Below, one piece after another: positions 25,677 through 34,663 of a stretch of 46,922 nt of DNA (positions are counted from its first letter, which is position 1; each line of letters starts with the position of its first letter). The position numbers and the translations under genes were made by a program. The notes under the pieces are model-generated. The model ran no database searches and had not been told where the DNA came from. It saw only the letters and a program-made list of their open reading frames with translations. The stretch is taken from assembly GCA_019136685.1 (NCBI GenBank), contig JAGVTS010000103.1:1-46922 (forward strand), in the 5' to 3' direction. The stretch is from Bacillota bacterium (lineage in GTDB: Bacteria; Bacillota; DTU025).

Positions 25677-25696
25677 AAAACCGCCGGGGAGGCGGT
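25677..25696 (-). terminator. Intrinsic terminator of the phosphoribosyltransferase gene
   Basis: On the minus strand ACCGCC and GGCGGT (arms 25680-25685 and 25691-25696) enclose a five-base loop and are followed by TTTTC. It sits in the gap between the convergent phosphoribosyltransferase and yyaC genes. The plus strand lacks a T-run. Confidence 0.6.
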
Positions 25697-25708
25697 CGCG
25701 CAGCACGC

Positions 25709-26353
25709 CTAGTTCTCCCGGTCCCACCATCTCGACAGGGTCTCGATGACTTCAGCGTCTGATACTTGGGCGAAGTCTACGTAGAACTGCCCCACCGCGG
25801 CAAAGTCCTCCGGAGTGGCCAGGCTCACTGCCATATCGACCTGCTGCCGCAACCACTGAAATGTGTCCGGGGGACACACTGGCGTTGCGACCACCAGCCG
25901 GAGCGGACGGCTTCCGCTAAGGCTGCGCACCGCTGCCATTACGGTGTAGCCAGTCGCAATTCCGTCGTCCACGACCACTATGTCCCTGCCGGTGATCATG
26001 GGAAACGGTCGTGCCCCACGGTATGCCGACAGGCGTCTGGCAATCTCATCCAGCTCAAGGCGGCTGGCGTTATCGATGTACTCCGTGCCCACCTTGAGCC
26101 GACGGATGAGCGGCCGGTCCAGGACCACGTTACCGTCGGACCCGACCGCGCCTATGCCCATCTCCGGGTTGAAAGGCGCGCCTATCTTCCTGGATACGAT
26201 GACATCCAGCTGCGCACCGATGGCCAGGGCCACTTGTTCGGCAACGGGGACTCCGCCTCTCGGCAGCGCGAGTACGAGTGGGTTGGTCCATGCGCCCGAA
26301 GCCAGTTCCTTACCCAGAGCCCGTCCGGCCTCTATCCGGTTGCGGAAACGCAC
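25709..26353 (-). CDS. Phosphoribosyltransferase-domain protein
   Basis: The 214-residue protein has a type I PRTase fold with PRPP loop DIVVVDDGIATGYT at about residues 130-143. The front segment PLVLALPRGGVPVAEQVA and the VIVSRKIGAPFNPEMGIGAV motif are typical of the stand-alone PRTase group sometimes fused to dienelactone hydrolases. The acceptor base is unknown. GTG 26353 has GGAGGGG six bases upstream and removes 19 residues with no family match. It follows the bactofilin gene after a strong hairpin. Confidence 0.8.
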   Translation of the reverse strand: MRFRNRIEAGRALGKELASGAWTNPLVLALPRGGVPVAEQVALAIGAQLDVIVSRKIGAPFNPEMGIGAVGSDGNVVLDRPLIRRLKVGTEYIDNASRLELDEIARRLSAYRGARPFPMITGRDIVVVDDGIATGYTVMAAVRSLSGSRPLRLVVATPVCPPDTFQWLRQQVDMAVSLATPEDFAAVGQFYVDFAQVSDAEVIETLSRWWDREN

Positions 26354-26393
26354 TGTGCACCCCTCCAACCAGGTGAATTTCAGGAAGCAACGA

Positions 26394-26427
26394 GGGACGG
26401 CCCCCCGCATCGCAGCGCGGCCGTCCC
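26394..26427. terminator. Strong GC hairpin between bactofilin and phosphoribosyltransferase genes
   Basis: GGGACGGCC (26394-26402) and GGCCGTCCC (26419-26427) form a perfect nine-base stem with a 16-base loop. There is no clear T-run on either strand, so termination is only one possibility; it may be an RNA-processing or stability element. Confidence 0.4.
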
Positions 26428-26449
26428 CCAGTTCTGCAAACTCAAGTAG

Positions 26450-26869
26450 TCAGTCACTTGCGCCCGGCGCTTCGTTCTCCACGGGCTCCAGCTGCGCACT
26501 GGGACGATGCGCATCGGTTTTCAGCATCTCGCATTTGCCGAGGAAAACGGCCCCCTCCTCAACGACAAATGATGCCATAGCTACATCTCCGAGAACCTTG
26601 CCCGTTCGAGCAATCTCGAGCCGTCCCGATGCCTTGACATTGCCCCTCAGCTCCCCGGCGACAGTCACGTTCGCGGCCGTGATCGATGCGGTTACCAGAC
26701 CACCCTCACCAACTATCACGTCCTTCTCCGCTTCGACAACTCCATCTACGAAACCATCAACACGCACAGTGCCTGATACGCTCACCGTGCCCTGGACTCT
26801 GGCGCCCTTGCCTATGTAGGTGTCTACCTTTCTATCCCCCGAAGACAGCTGCCTGTCTCTTCGGAACAT
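26450..26869 (-). CDS. Bactofilin
   Basis: The 139-residue protein has the bactofilin core: TYIGKGARVQGTVSVSGTVR, then VDGVVEAEKDVIVGEGG and AANVTVAGELRGNVKAS, repeats of about 15-18 residues forming a right-handed beta helix (about residues 18-110). Polar tails flank it. Bactofilins polymerise without nucleotide and scaffold cell-wall enzymes. The M23 peptidase gene lies just upstream in the same orientation, a pairing also known where bactofilins direct M23 enzymes, so a joint role in cell shape or sporulation is likely but inferred. Confidence 0.92.
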   Translation of the reverse strand: MFRRDRQLSSGDRKVDTYIGKGARVQGTVSVSGTVRVDGFVDGVVEAEKDVIVGEGGLVTASITAANVTVAGELRGNVKASGRLEIARTGKVLGDVAMASFVVEEGAVFLGKCEMLKTDAHRPSAQLEPVENEAPGASD

Positions 26870-26909
26870 CGACTCCCCGTCCCTTCCACTGGGTAGTCTG
26901 CCTAATTCG

Positions 26910-28166
26910 CTACTTCATATAAGAAGATGGGTTCACCGGACGCTTGTTGACGCGCACCTCGTAGTGCACATGAGGCCCGGTGCTAATCCCGGTGCTGCCC
27001 ACATACGCGATAACCTGTCCTCTTTTCACGGCAGCGCCGGTCTTTACCGCATTGCGTGAGTTATGCGCATAGAATGTGGTTATTCCATACCCATGAGAAA
27101 TCTCTACAATATTGCCGTAACCACCCATCCAGCCGGCCTTGACTACCACTCCGTCAGCCGTAGCCACTATGGGTGTTCCGCGCGCAGCCCCTATGTCCAC
27201 CCCTTCGTGAAGACGCCTGACTCGCAGAATCGGGTGGAGCCTGTTGCCGTAACCCGATGTGATGTTACCTTTGACGGGGGCAATCGAAGGCGTCCGATTG
27301 ATCTTGTCCCGGTATTGCTTGGCCGAAGACCGCAGACTAGACATATCCTTCTGCGTAGCGCTCGTGAGCTGAGATAGCTTGGCCAGCGCCTCAGCGGCAG
27401 CAGCAGCCAGCTCGTCCTCCTCCAGGACTTCAGTTAGGCGTATCTCATGCTCAGAACCGAGCTGTGCTGAAGGCGCAGAACCCATCACCGGCTCGCCCCT
27501 GTCTGCCCCCGGGTCGCCTCCGCGCGAGGTCGCCCCTCTCACCGTAGATGACGAAGTCGATGAAGTGTTCTTGGCGGCGCCGGAGCCCTTCACAATACCC
27601 CAGATTTCAGAGTTCTCGCCAACTACCTCGTCAACCGCAGCCGCCAACTTGTCGGCCGTTTCGGTTAGCTCCTTAAGCTGCGCAATGCGATCATCTTTTT
27701 CTTCCTTGAGAAGTTCATTCTCCCTGAGGAGTTCCTCGATGACGGCGCCCTTGGATTGTCTATCGCGGGCTAGCAGAACCACGCCGTGCGTCATATGCAC
27801 GTACGACCCAACTAGAAACACCGCCAGCCCTATCGCGATTGGCAGGCCAACACGAAGCGCCCGAAATGGAATGCTTATCGACTTCGGGGGTCCTCCCGAA
27901 GTCGGAATTGCCATCAACGTAAGTGATCCACGACGTTTGCGGGGAGAGACCCGCGAAAGCAACTTGGGTATCACCGTAAACGTGCCGCCGGACGCCCCCT
28001 TACTCGGGCGTGGGGAAGAATGCGGCACTTCCCCCCTTCCAGGCAATTCGTATGTACGCCCCCCTGGCATCCATAGCTCAAGTGCCAATTGCCCTGTATT
28101 AATAGTATGGCCAGTACTTGCCAGGCCTTGCGTTACGTGACCGCAGTTGCAGGCATACTTAGCCAT
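26910..28166 (-). CDS. Membrane-anchored M23 (LytM-type) peptidase
   Basis: The 418-residue protein has a cytoplasmic N-terminus of about 105 residues, one membrane helix (about 106-126), a coiled coil (about 140-185), a Ser/Thr-rich linker and a second helical part. The C-terminal peptidase M23 domain (about 300-418) carries the metal ligands H320/D324 (HEGVD) and H399/H401 (HVHYE). It should cleave peptidoglycan cross-bridges; all ligands are present, so it is not an obvious non-enzymatic form. The start at 28166 gives a CNCGH-containing N-terminus but has no clear ribosome-binding site, so a later start is possible. It precedes the bactofilin gene. Confidence 0.85.
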   Translation of the reverse strand: MAKYACNCGHVTQGLASTGHTINTGQLALELWMPGGRTYELPGRGEVPHSSPRPSKGASGGTFTVIPKLLSRVSPRKRRGSLTLMAIPTSGGPPKSISIPFRALRVGLPIAIGLAVFLVGSYVHMTHGVVLLARDRQSKGAVIEELLRENELLKEEKDDRIAQLKELTETADKLAAAVDEVVGENSEIWGIVKGSGAAKNTSSTSSSTVRGATSRGGDPGADRGEPVMGSAPSAQLGSEHEIRLTEVLEEDELAAAAAEALAKLSQLTSATQKDMSSLRSSAKQYRDKINRTPSIAPVKGNITSGYGNRLHPILRVRRLHEGVDIGAARGTPIVATADGVVVKAGWMGGYGNIVEISHGYGITTFYAHNSRNAVKTGAAVKRGQVIAYVGSTGISTGPHVHYEVRVNKRPVNPSSYMK

Positions 28167-28220
28167 CGTGGAGTATTCTACTAATTCATACGAATTCCTG
28201 CTGATGTTCTCGATTTTGAC

Positions 28221-28739
28221 TCAGCGTGCGTCCGAGTATCCTTCTATTGCCCGCGCTATGGCGGTAATCTCCTCGTCAGATAGATTATGTGTTGAGCGCC
28301 CTGCCCTTACCGGTTTCGCATAGATCCTTGTCTCTTCGCGCCCGCATAACCCGCTGATCACGACGCCGGTCGCGCTGGCGTCCAGCAGAGCCACCGAGAA
28401 ACTCTGCTCGCCGCCGACATCGTCAAAGGCATTGTAACGCAGAATCCCAACCTTCTGCACGTGTCGCTGGCACACGTTACAGAGGTCGGTCAGCTCGCTC
28501 TGTGTCTGTTCTAGCCGCGCTGCAAGGGAGTCTGTCCGCGCTATGTAATCGAGCAGCAGCGCTTCCGCGTCTCTGCCTTCGGCATTGCCGAGAAGAACAC
28601 GATAGCGCTTCTCCAGACGCCTGGTTCTTGCCGAAGCTATCATGAATACTGCTATGCTGACCAGCAGAATCAGGGACAAAACAAGAACCATTGTATCTGT
28701 ATGTGTTTCAATCAGATTAGCTAACCCAACCATTTCCAT
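28221..28739 (-). CDS. DUF4446 membrane protein
   Basis: The 172-residue product has an N-terminal membrane helix (about residues 15-36), a helical linker (ELTDLCNVCQRHVQKVGILR) and a conserved C-terminal part (YNAFDDVGGEQSFSVALLD, GVVISGLCGREETRIYAKPV, LSDEEITAIARAI). This matches DUF4446, a family typically encoded just downstream of parB in Firmicutes, as here. The function is unknown; the context hints at a membrane link to chromosome segregation or sporulation, which is inference. Confidence 0.85.
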   Translation of the reverse strand: MEMVGLANLIETHTDTMVLVLSLILLVSIAVFMIASARTRRLEKRYRVLLGNAEGRDAEALLLDYIARTDSLAARLEQTQSELTDLCNVCQRHVQKVGILRYNAFDDVGGEQSFSVALLDASATGVVISGLCGREETRIYAKPVRAGRSTHNLSDEEITAIARAIEGYSDAR

Positions 28740-28844
28740 GCCTATCTATGGCCCTGTGAGGCCTCGGTCCCCCCTCCCACGCTCAACATCTTCTCATGCG
28801 CTGTCGGGCAACATGTGCCCTGCAATGTGGTCTCTGTTGAACCT

Positions 28845-29714
28845 CTATGCGCTTCCCAGGATAATCTCGAGGATTCGATCCAGGTCCTCAGCGGAGTAGT
28901 ATTCGATCTCGAGTCTGCCCTTGCTGACCGACCCGGACAACTTCACCCTTGTGCCAAGTCTCTCACCGAGTCGCTGCGTCAGGCGAACCGCGTCCGGATC
29001 CTCTTCAGAGGTTCGCTTCCGAGTTGTTTCACGTGAAACATTCCGCGTGATTCCCTTGACTAGTTCCTCAGTTTGCCGTACGTTGAGCCCATCTCCAATG
29101 ATCTTCGCAGCAACTTTCAGCTGATCACCCTGATCAGGAATAGCGAGCAGACAGCGGGCATGCCCCTCACTCAGTCTTCTCTCCTCAACAGCTCGCTGAA
29201 TCTCTGTCGGAAGATTGAGCAGCCGTACCGCGTTCGCAATGGCGGGCCTGCTCCGACCTATGCTGCTCGACAGCTCTTCCTGGGTCATCTTGAACTCGTC
29301 CATGAGTCTCCGATAGGCCAGTGCCTCTTCAATCGGGTTTAGGTCCTCTCTCTGAAGGTTCTCGATGAGAGCTACCCGCACCATGCCGGGGTCGTCGAGC
29401 TCCCTGACCACTGCCGGAATTCTCTGCAACCCGGCGATCTGGGCAGCTCGCCATCGGCGCTCGCCCGCTATCAACTGATATCCGTCTCCTGATGGCCTGA
29501 CGACTATTGGCTGAAGAACCCCGTGATGCCTTATGGACTCGGCGAGCTGCTCGAGGCCCTCTTCACTGAAGGATCGACGCGGCTGAAACGGGTTGGGCGA
29601 GAGCCGGCCGACGGGTATCTCAATAGCCCGAGGTCTATCAATGACCTCGCTCACAATGTCCGCCCCTATGATGGCGTTCAGCCCCTTGCCCAGTCCTCTT
29701 GGCTTTGCGGCCAT
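28845..29714 (-). CDS. parB: Chromosome-partitioning protein ParB (Spo0J)
   Basis: The 289-residue protein has the ParB N-domain CTP site (GERRWRAAQIAGL and the ENLQREDLNPIEEA segment), the HTH that reads parS (TQEELSSSIGRSRPAIANAVRLL) and a short C-terminal dimerisation domain. ParB loads at parS, slides as a CTP-dependent clamp and recruits SMC. The gene contains a perfect parS site (29025-29040) encoding the NVSRET segment. It lies two bases after parA. A gap of 105 bases without any gene I can support separates it from DUF4446. Confidence 0.97.
   Translation of the reverse strand: MAAKPRGLGKGLNAIIGADIVSEVIDRPRAIEIPVGRLSPNPFQPRRSFSEEGLEQLAESIRHHGVLQPIVVRPSGDGYQLIAGERRWRAAQIAGLQRIPAVVRELDDPGMVRVALIENLQREDLNPIEEALAYRRLMDEFKMTQEELSSSIGRSRPAIANAVRLLNLPTEIQRAVEERRLSEGHARCLLAIPDQGDQLKVAAKIIGDGLNVRQTEELVKGITRNVSRETTRKRTSEEDPDAVRLTQRLGERLGTRVKLSGSVSKGRLEIEYYSAEDLDRILEIILGSA
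29025..29040. other. parS: parS site inside parB
   Basis: TGTTTCACGTGAAACA is a perfect 16-base palindrome matching the Spo0J/ParB consensus TGTTNCACGTGAAACA. It lies within the parB coding sequence, as in Bacillus subtilis, where a parS site is inside spo0J. Confidence 0.95.
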
Positions 29715-29716
29715 TC

Positions 29717-30484
29717 CTACGCCCCCTCCCGTTCCATTACTTCTGCCGCAAGGCCCTTGTAGGCCTCAGCTCCTTTGGACCTATCATCGTATAGTGAAAT
29801 GGGAAGGCCATAGCTCGGGGCCTCGCTGAGCCTCACGTTCCGGGGAATCACGGACCGAAACACGTAATCTCCGAGGTTTGCCTTCACATCGTCCACGACC
29901 TGCTGCGATAGGTTGGTTCTGGAATCGTACATGGTCAGCACAACCCCCTCTATCTCGAGGCACGGGTTGAGATGACGCCGAACCAGGTCAACTGTGCGCA
30001 TCAGCTGGCTTACTCCCTCCAGCGCGTAGTACTCGCACTGTATGGGCACGAGCACGGAGTCGGCCGCAGTGAGGGCGTTTATCGTGAGGAGCCCCAGTGA
30101 AGGGGGGCAGTCCACCAGTACGTAGTCATAGGCTGCGCGCATAGGCTGCAGTGCAGCACGAAGTCGATGCTCCCGGGAGATAACGCTGACCAGCTCGATT
30201 TCAGCGCCCGCCAGATTGAGGGTAGCAGGAACGACATCTAGGCCCTCGACGGTAGAGTGCACCATCGCTTCGGCAATGGGCGCCTCTTCGATCAGCACCC
30301 TATAGATGCAGGTCTCCACTTCGCGCTTGGTGATCCCTAGGCCTGATGTGGCGTTGCCCTGAGGATCCATATCCACGAGCAGGACCCGCCGGCCGGCCAT
30401 GGCCAGGTAGGCACTGAGGTTCACGGCTGTAGTAGTTTTGGCCGTACCGCCCTTTTGATTGACGACTGCGATAACCCTGCCCAA
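29717..30484 (-). CDS. parA: Chromosome-partitioning ATPase ParA (Soj)
   Basis: The 255-residue protein is a deviant Walker A ATPase: VVNQKGGTAKTTTAVNLSA with the signature Lys, LLVDMDPQGNATSGL as Walker A', and YDYVLVDCPPSLGLLT as Walker B. It acts with ParB in origin segregation and, as Soj, influences DnaA. The TTG at 30484 has AAGGGGG nine bases upstream and gives the canonical start (GRVIAVVNQKGG), so the longer frame to 30535 was not used. Ala replaces the commoner Val/Cys in KGGxxKTT, which is tolerated in the family. It follows rsmG and precedes parB. Confidence 0.96.
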   Translation of the reverse strand: MGRVIAVVNQKGGTAKTTTAVNLSAYLAMAGRRVLLVDMDPQGNATSGLGITKREVETCIYRVLIEEAPIAEAMVHSTVEGLDVVPATLNLAGAEIELVSVISREHRLRAALQPMRAAYDYVLVDCPPSLGLLTINALTAADSVLVPIQCEYYALEGVSQLMRTVDLVRRHLNPCLEIEGVVLTMYDSRTNLSQQVVDDVKANLGDYVFRSVIPRNVRLSEAPSYGLPISLYDDRSKGAEAYKGLAAEVMEREGA

Positions 30485-30569
30485 TGCGGCGTTCCCCCTT
30501 AACGTGCTGTGCAAGACTTCTCCGCTCTTCGGCAATGTCCTTCACCAAAGGAGGCGAGTTGTGCGGCTC

Positions 30570-31346
30570 TCATCCGGGTGATTTCCTGCTTGCGCCTGCT
30601 TCGCCTAGGGGACGCCGCTCGGGCACGCCCGGCCGTCTCGGATACTGGCAAGGTGTGCTCCTCTGCTTCATGGCGCTCACCAGCACTCGTGTGCCCGCCC
30701 CAAACGGCAGTTCCAGCCGGCAAGTGTCGAGCGCTCCACCGCCCAAGACGGCCACAGCGCGGGCGCCGGATTGCATCTCCTGCGCCACCTTAGGCCCCTT
30801 CATCGCCACAAATGACCCGCCCAATCCCACGAACGGAAGACAGTACTCAGCCAGAGGCGACAGCCTGCTTACTCCACGCGCCACCGCAAGGTCGAATCGC
30901 TCCCTGTAGCGCGAGAGCCTAGCGAGTTCCTCGGCCCGTGCTTGTACACACTCCACATCCAATAGGCCAAGCGATGCCGACACCTCTCGAACAAAGTCGA
31001 CTTTCTTGCCGACACTGTCGATGAGAAGCACTCTAGCAGCAGGGTTCATTATCTTCAGCACCAATCCGGGAAAGCCGGCACCGGTTCCGACATCCACGAT
31101 GCTCGCGACATTGCCCAGGTCGACCACGCGCAAGCAGGTGAGGGAGTCGGCAAAGTGCTTGACGGCTATCTCGGCGCCTTCGGTGATGGAAGTCAGGTTG
31201 ACGCTCCTGTTCGCTTCGATCAGGAGTTGCTTATAGGAACAGAACATGTCCAGCTGTCTCTGGTCAACATCCACGCCCAACTCCCTGGCTGCCTGCTCCA
31301 GGGTCTTGCGGAAAGGCGCCTTCGTGCTGCAGGTCTCATCAAGCAT
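30570..31346 (-). CDS. rsmG: 16S rRNA (guanine-N7)-methyltransferase RsmG
   Basis: The 258-residue protein has the GidB/RsmG pattern: NLTSI near residue 50, the SAM loop [16 protein letters not shown] (about residues 88-103), [15 protein letters not shown], and [16 protein letters not shown]. The end has [13 protein letters not shown]. It methylates G527 (E. coli numbering) of 16S rRNA. The ATG overlaps the mnmG end by eight bases. The 85 bases to parA hold no gene. Confidence 0.95.
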   Translation of the reverse strand: MLDETCSTKAPFRKTLEQAARELGVDVDQRQLDMFCSYKQLLIEANRSVNLTSITEGAEIAVKHFADSLTCLRVVDLGNVASIVDVGTGAGFPGLVLKIMNPAARVLLIDSVGKKVDFVREVSASLGLLDVECVQARAEELARLSRYRERFDLAVARGVSRLSPLAEYCLPFVGLGGSFVAMKGPKVAQEMQSGARAVAVLGGGALDTCRLELPFGAGTRVLVSAMKQRSTPCQYPRRPGVPERRPLGEAGASRKSPG

Positions 31347-33099
31347 GTCCGCTTCCCTCCGCTCCGGCGCCAGGCCGAGTGATCTCTCTCAAATGTACAG
31401 TCAGAGCCATCACGTCAGCCGGCGACACACCCGATACACGTGTTGCCTGGCCAACCGACAAAGGCCTTACCTGGGCCAGGCGCTCCCTGGCCTCTCGAGA
31501 TAGCCTGGATAGGGAGGCGTAGTCGATGTCGGCGGGAATCGTCCACCGCTCGAGTCTTTTGAACTCCTGCACCTGCTTCTTCTGCTTGGCGATATAGCCG
31601 GCGAATCGGGTCTCTATGTCCACCTGCTCCTTCGCGTCGTCAGCGTAGTGCGAAGATGAATCCGGAAGGGTCCGGCCCGCCCGCACCATCTCGATGGCCT
31701 CACGTCGCTCGTTGAACCTGTTCCACCTCTCATCATCAACCAATCCTGCGCTTCGGCCCATGGGCGTCAGCCGGAGATCCGCATTGTCTTGCCTCAGCAG
31801 AAGTCGGTACTCGGCCCTGGCAGTCATCAGACGATAGGGTTCGTCAGCCCCCTTGGAAATCAGGTCATCTATGAGCACGCCGATGTATGCCTCGGAACGG
31901 TCGAGAACCAGGCGCCGGGCCCCGGGCCGCGTAACGCTTATCGCCGCATTGACACCGGCCACCAGGCCCTGAGCTGCTGCTTCCTCGTATCCGGAAGTCC
32001 CGTTGATCTGCCCGGCACAGTATAGTCCGCGCACGGTGATGGCCTCGAGTGTCGGAAACAGCTGAGTTGGATCGATGCAGTCGTACTCAATCGCGTAGCC
32101 ATATCTTACGATGTGCGCATTCTCCAGACCCGGTATGCTCCTCAGCATCTCCTCCTGGACATCCATGGGCATGCTAGTGGACACTCCGGCCACGTACATC
32201 TCTCCGGTTCGTCTTCCCTGGGGCTCGACGTAGACCTGGTGACGCGGCCGTTCCGGGAAACGAACAATCTTGGTCTCTATCGCCGGGCAGTAGCGCGGCC
32301 CGGTTCCGGTTATGGCGCCGCTGTACATAGGGGCACGGTGCAGGTTGTTCCTTATTATCTCGTGTGTCCGCGCGTTGGTCCACGTGGCCCAACAGCAGAG
32401 CTGCTCCCTGGGAGCGGGCTTGCGCAGAAACGAGAACCCATATGGCAACTCCTCGCCTGGCTGGGCGACCATTTTCGAGTAATCCACGCTGCGCCCGTCC
32501 ACCCGCGCGGGAGTGCCTGTCTTGAACCGATGAATCACGAAACCCAACCTCCGCAGGTCTTCTCCTAGTTCAACGGAGGGGGGCATACGATCGGGACCCG
32601 ACTCATAGCTGAGCTCGCCCATGTGCACACGCCCGCCCAGGTAAGTCCCTGTTGCGAGCACTACTGCGCGAGCCGAGATCTCGCCGGTGTCAGTAACTAC
32701 GCCCGCGACAGCTCCGTCGCAGGTCACCAGGCCTGACACCATCGCTTGCCTGAGTACCAGGTTGGGCTGGCTCTCCAAGGCCTCTCTCATTCGCGCATGG
32801 TAATCGGCCTTATCGATCTGCGCGCGGATCGCCCTCACTGCTGGACCCTTGGAGGTGTTGAGCATCCGCACCTGCATGAAGGTATCGTCCGCCGCCAGGG
32901 CCATCTCTCCCCCAAGAGCATCTATCTCCCTGACTAGCTGGCCCTTTGCAGGTCCGCCTATCGACGGATTGCACGACATCTGGGCGATGTTGTCCATACT
33001 CACAGTGATTCCCAGAGTTGAACAACCCATCCGGGCACAGGCGAGCGCAGCCTCGCACCCAGCGTGCCCCAGACCCACTACAATTACGTCGTAATCCAC
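31339..33099 (-). CDS. mnmG: tRNA uridine-5-carboxymethylaminomethyl modification enzyme MnmG, possibly shortened
   Basis: The 586-residue protein has the FAD-binding [17 protein letters not shown] at the start and the family motifs [29 protein letters not shown] and [15 protein letters not shown]. With MnmE it modifies U34 of certain tRNAs. In the C-terminal helical domain the segment between REAIE and [13 protein letters not shown] has only 20 residues, whereas E. coli has 64. The usual LLRRPE-containing stretch is absent, a difference of about 44 residues in frame. The last part ([17 protein letters not shown]) is normal. Either this clade is shorter here or the gene has an in-frame deletion. 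It is coupled to rsmG and follows mnmE. Confidence 0.93.
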   Translation of the reverse strand: MDYDVIVVGLGHAGCEAALACARMGCSTLGITVSMDNIAQMSCNPSIGGPAKGQLVREIDALGGEMALAADDTFMQVRMLNTSKGPAVRAIRAQIDKADYHARMREALESQPNLVLRQAMVSGLVTCDGAVAGVVTDTGEISARAVVLATGTYLGGRVHMGELSYESGPDRMPPSVELGEDLRRLGFVIHRFKTGTPARVDGRSVDYSKMVAQPGEELPYGFSFLRKPAPREQLCCWATWTNARTHEIIRNNLHRAPMYSGAITGTGPRYCPAIETKIVRFPERPRHQVYVEPQGRRTGEMYVAGVSTSMPMDVQEEMLRSIPGLENAHIVRYGYAIEYDCIDPTQLFPTLEAITVRGLYCAGQINGTSGYEEAAAQGLVAGVNAAISVTRPGARRLVLDRSEAYIGVLIDDLISKGADEPYRLMTARAEYRLLLRQDNADLRLTPMGRSAGLVDDERWNRFNERREAIEMVRAGRTLPDSSSHYADDAKEQVDIETRFAGYIAKQKKQVQEFKRLERWTIPADIDYASLSRLSREARERLAQVRPLSVGQATRVSGVSPADVMALTVHLREITRPGAGAEGSGHA

Positions 33100-33130
33100 C
33101 GCGGCTCACCTCTTCGCTCCCACTATGGAG

Positions 33131-34543
33131 TCATTTGCCGATGCAGAACTGCTCGAATATCCTGTCCACGATATCCTCACGGGCAGTCTCGCCCGTTATC
33201 TCGCCCAGAGCGTCAATGGCAACTCGTAAGTCGATGGATAGCATATCAGCCGGCATGCCGTCACCGGCAGCTCTCGCCACCTCATCGAGAGCTGCCGCGG
33301 CCCTACGAAGGCAGTCGGCCTGGCGCGCACCAAACGACCGGACGCCTTCGCCGAGATCGGCCGCCCGCGCCATGGCCAGCGCCTCAATCTCAGCTTCCAG
33401 CAAGTCTATTCCGCTACCTGTAAGCGCCGACACTCGCAGAATCCGTCGATTGCCCGCGCGCCGCCGGAGATCCTCATCGGAGAATGCTGCATAGAGGTCC
33501 GACTTGTTCACGACGACTACGGTACGGTCTTCAGGCGTGGACGCCACGATCTGGACGTCTTCCTCAACGAGTTGCATTGACCCGTCGATCACCGCCAGGG
33601 CGATATCGGCATCGGCCAGTGCGCCTCTGGCGCGCTCGACGCCTTTCCGCTCCAGAGGATCGGTCGCCTCGCGCATTCCCGCAGTATCTATCAGCTGTAT
33701 GGGAATACCGCGGATGTTGGCCACCTCAGACACCGTATCCCTTGTAGTGCCGGGCCTGTCCGACACAATTGCCCGCTCCTCGCGCAGCATGGCGTTGAGC
33801 AGACGTGATTTTCCCACGTTGGGCCTTCCGACGATGGCAACACTTGCGCCTTCCCAGAGAACCCGGCCCTTGCTCGCATCCGAGGCAGCGCGATACAAGT
33901 CCGCGGCAATGCGACGGGCTTCCTCGCCTATCTCGAGCAACTCCATTTGGGGAATGTCATCCTCAGGGAAATCCAGAGAGGCCTCGATGATGGTCACAAG
34001 TTGGGCCACGGCCTCTCGCGACTCCTGCGCCATGCGGCCCGAGTGCCCTGATAGAAATGCCGATGCTGAACGCCGGGCCCGCTCAGTGCGGGCATTGATG
34101 ACCTGCAGTATAGCCTCAGCCTGCCCAAGGCTTATGCGCCCATTGAGAAAAGCGCGCTTTGTGAACTCCCCAGGTCCTGCGTGACGTGCTCCGGCATCCA
34201 GTACCGCCTGCAGCACCGCCCGTACAACCGCCGGCCCGCCATGGCAACTCAGCTCGACAACGTCTTCTCTGGTATAGGAGGCCGGACCCGGCATCGATAG
34301 CATGATGGCCTCATCAATGAACTCTCCGGAGGAGTCGTACACTCGGCCGTATGCCGCGCGCCATCCGGGGCGGTGTTCCGGCGACGATCCGTCCATCCGA
34401 TGCCGACGAGCGGGTCTGAACACACTGGCCGCTACGTGCCGGGCGTCTGGCCCCGATACCCTGACAATAGCTATGCCGCCCATCCCCGGAGGTGTCGCCA
34501 CCGCCGCAATGGTATCGGCAGCGTATGCCGTCCAATCCAACAT
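33131..34543 (-). CDS. mnmE: tRNA modification GTPase MnmE
   Basis: The 470-residue protein has the folate-binding N-domain (TIAAVATPPGMGGIAIVRVSG in character), the helical domain, and an embedded G-domain with GRPNVGKS, GTTRDT, DTAGMRE and NKSD. The C-terminal FCIGK carries the catalytic Cys. With MnmG it forms cmnm5U34 in tRNA. ATG 34543 (MLDWTAYA) has GGGAGG seven bases upstream and is preferred over the GTG two codons earlier. A parS site lies 20 bases upstream of it. Confidence 0.96.
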   Translation of the reverse strand: MLDWTAYAADTIAAVATPPGMGGIAIVRVSGPDARHVAASVFRPARRHRMDGSSPEHRPGWRAAYGRVYDSSGEFIDEAIMLSMPGPASYTREDVVELSCHGGPAVVRAVLQAVLDAGARHAGPGEFTKRAFLNGRISLGQAEAILQVINARTERARRSASAFLSGHSGRMAQESREAVAQLVTIIEASLDFPEDDIPQMELLEIGEEARRIAADLYRAASDASKGRVLWEGASVAIVGRPNVGKSRLLNAMLREERAIVSDRPGTTRDTVSEVANIRGIPIQLIDTAGMREATDPLERKGVERARGALADADIALAVIDGSMQLVEEDVQIVASTPEDRTVVVVNKSDLYAAFSDEDLRRRAGNRRILRVSALTGSGIDLLEAEIEALAMARAADLGEGVRSFGARQADCLRRAAAALDEVARAAGDGMPADMLSIDLRVAIDALGEITGETAREDIVDRIFEQFCIGK

Positions 34544-34562
34544 ACCCACACCTCCCCTCTAT

Positions 34563-34578
34563 TGTTTCACGTGAAACA
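34563..34578. other. parS: Intergenic parS site upstream of mnmE
   Basis: TGTTTCACGTGAAACA, identical to the site inside parB; the palindrome extends two bases each side to ATTGTTTCACGTGAAACAAT (34561-34580). It lies in the mnmE leader, between the jag terminator and the mnmE ribosome-binding site, about 3 kb from the oriC DnaA-box field. Confidence 0.95.
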
Positions 34579-34599
34579 ATCCGCGCCATATATCAGCAT

Positions 34600-34634
34600 A
34601 AAAGAAAGTGCGCGCTTTTTGAACACGCACTTTC
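34600..34634 (-). terminator. Intrinsic terminator after jag
   Basis: On the minus strand GAAAGTGCG and CGCACTTTC (arms 34626-34634 and 34604-34612) flank a 13-base loop and are followed by TTTTAT. It ends the rpmH-rnpA-yidD-yidC-jag transcript 30 bases after the jag stop. Confidence 0.75.
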
Positions 34635-34663
34635 ACAATATCGCATTCTCAGCACTTCTTGTG

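Noticed and set aside
28085..28125. CATACTA-type -10 element inside the M23 5' region
   Set aside because: It resembles a sporulation -10, but no matching -35 lies at 15-17 bases upstream.
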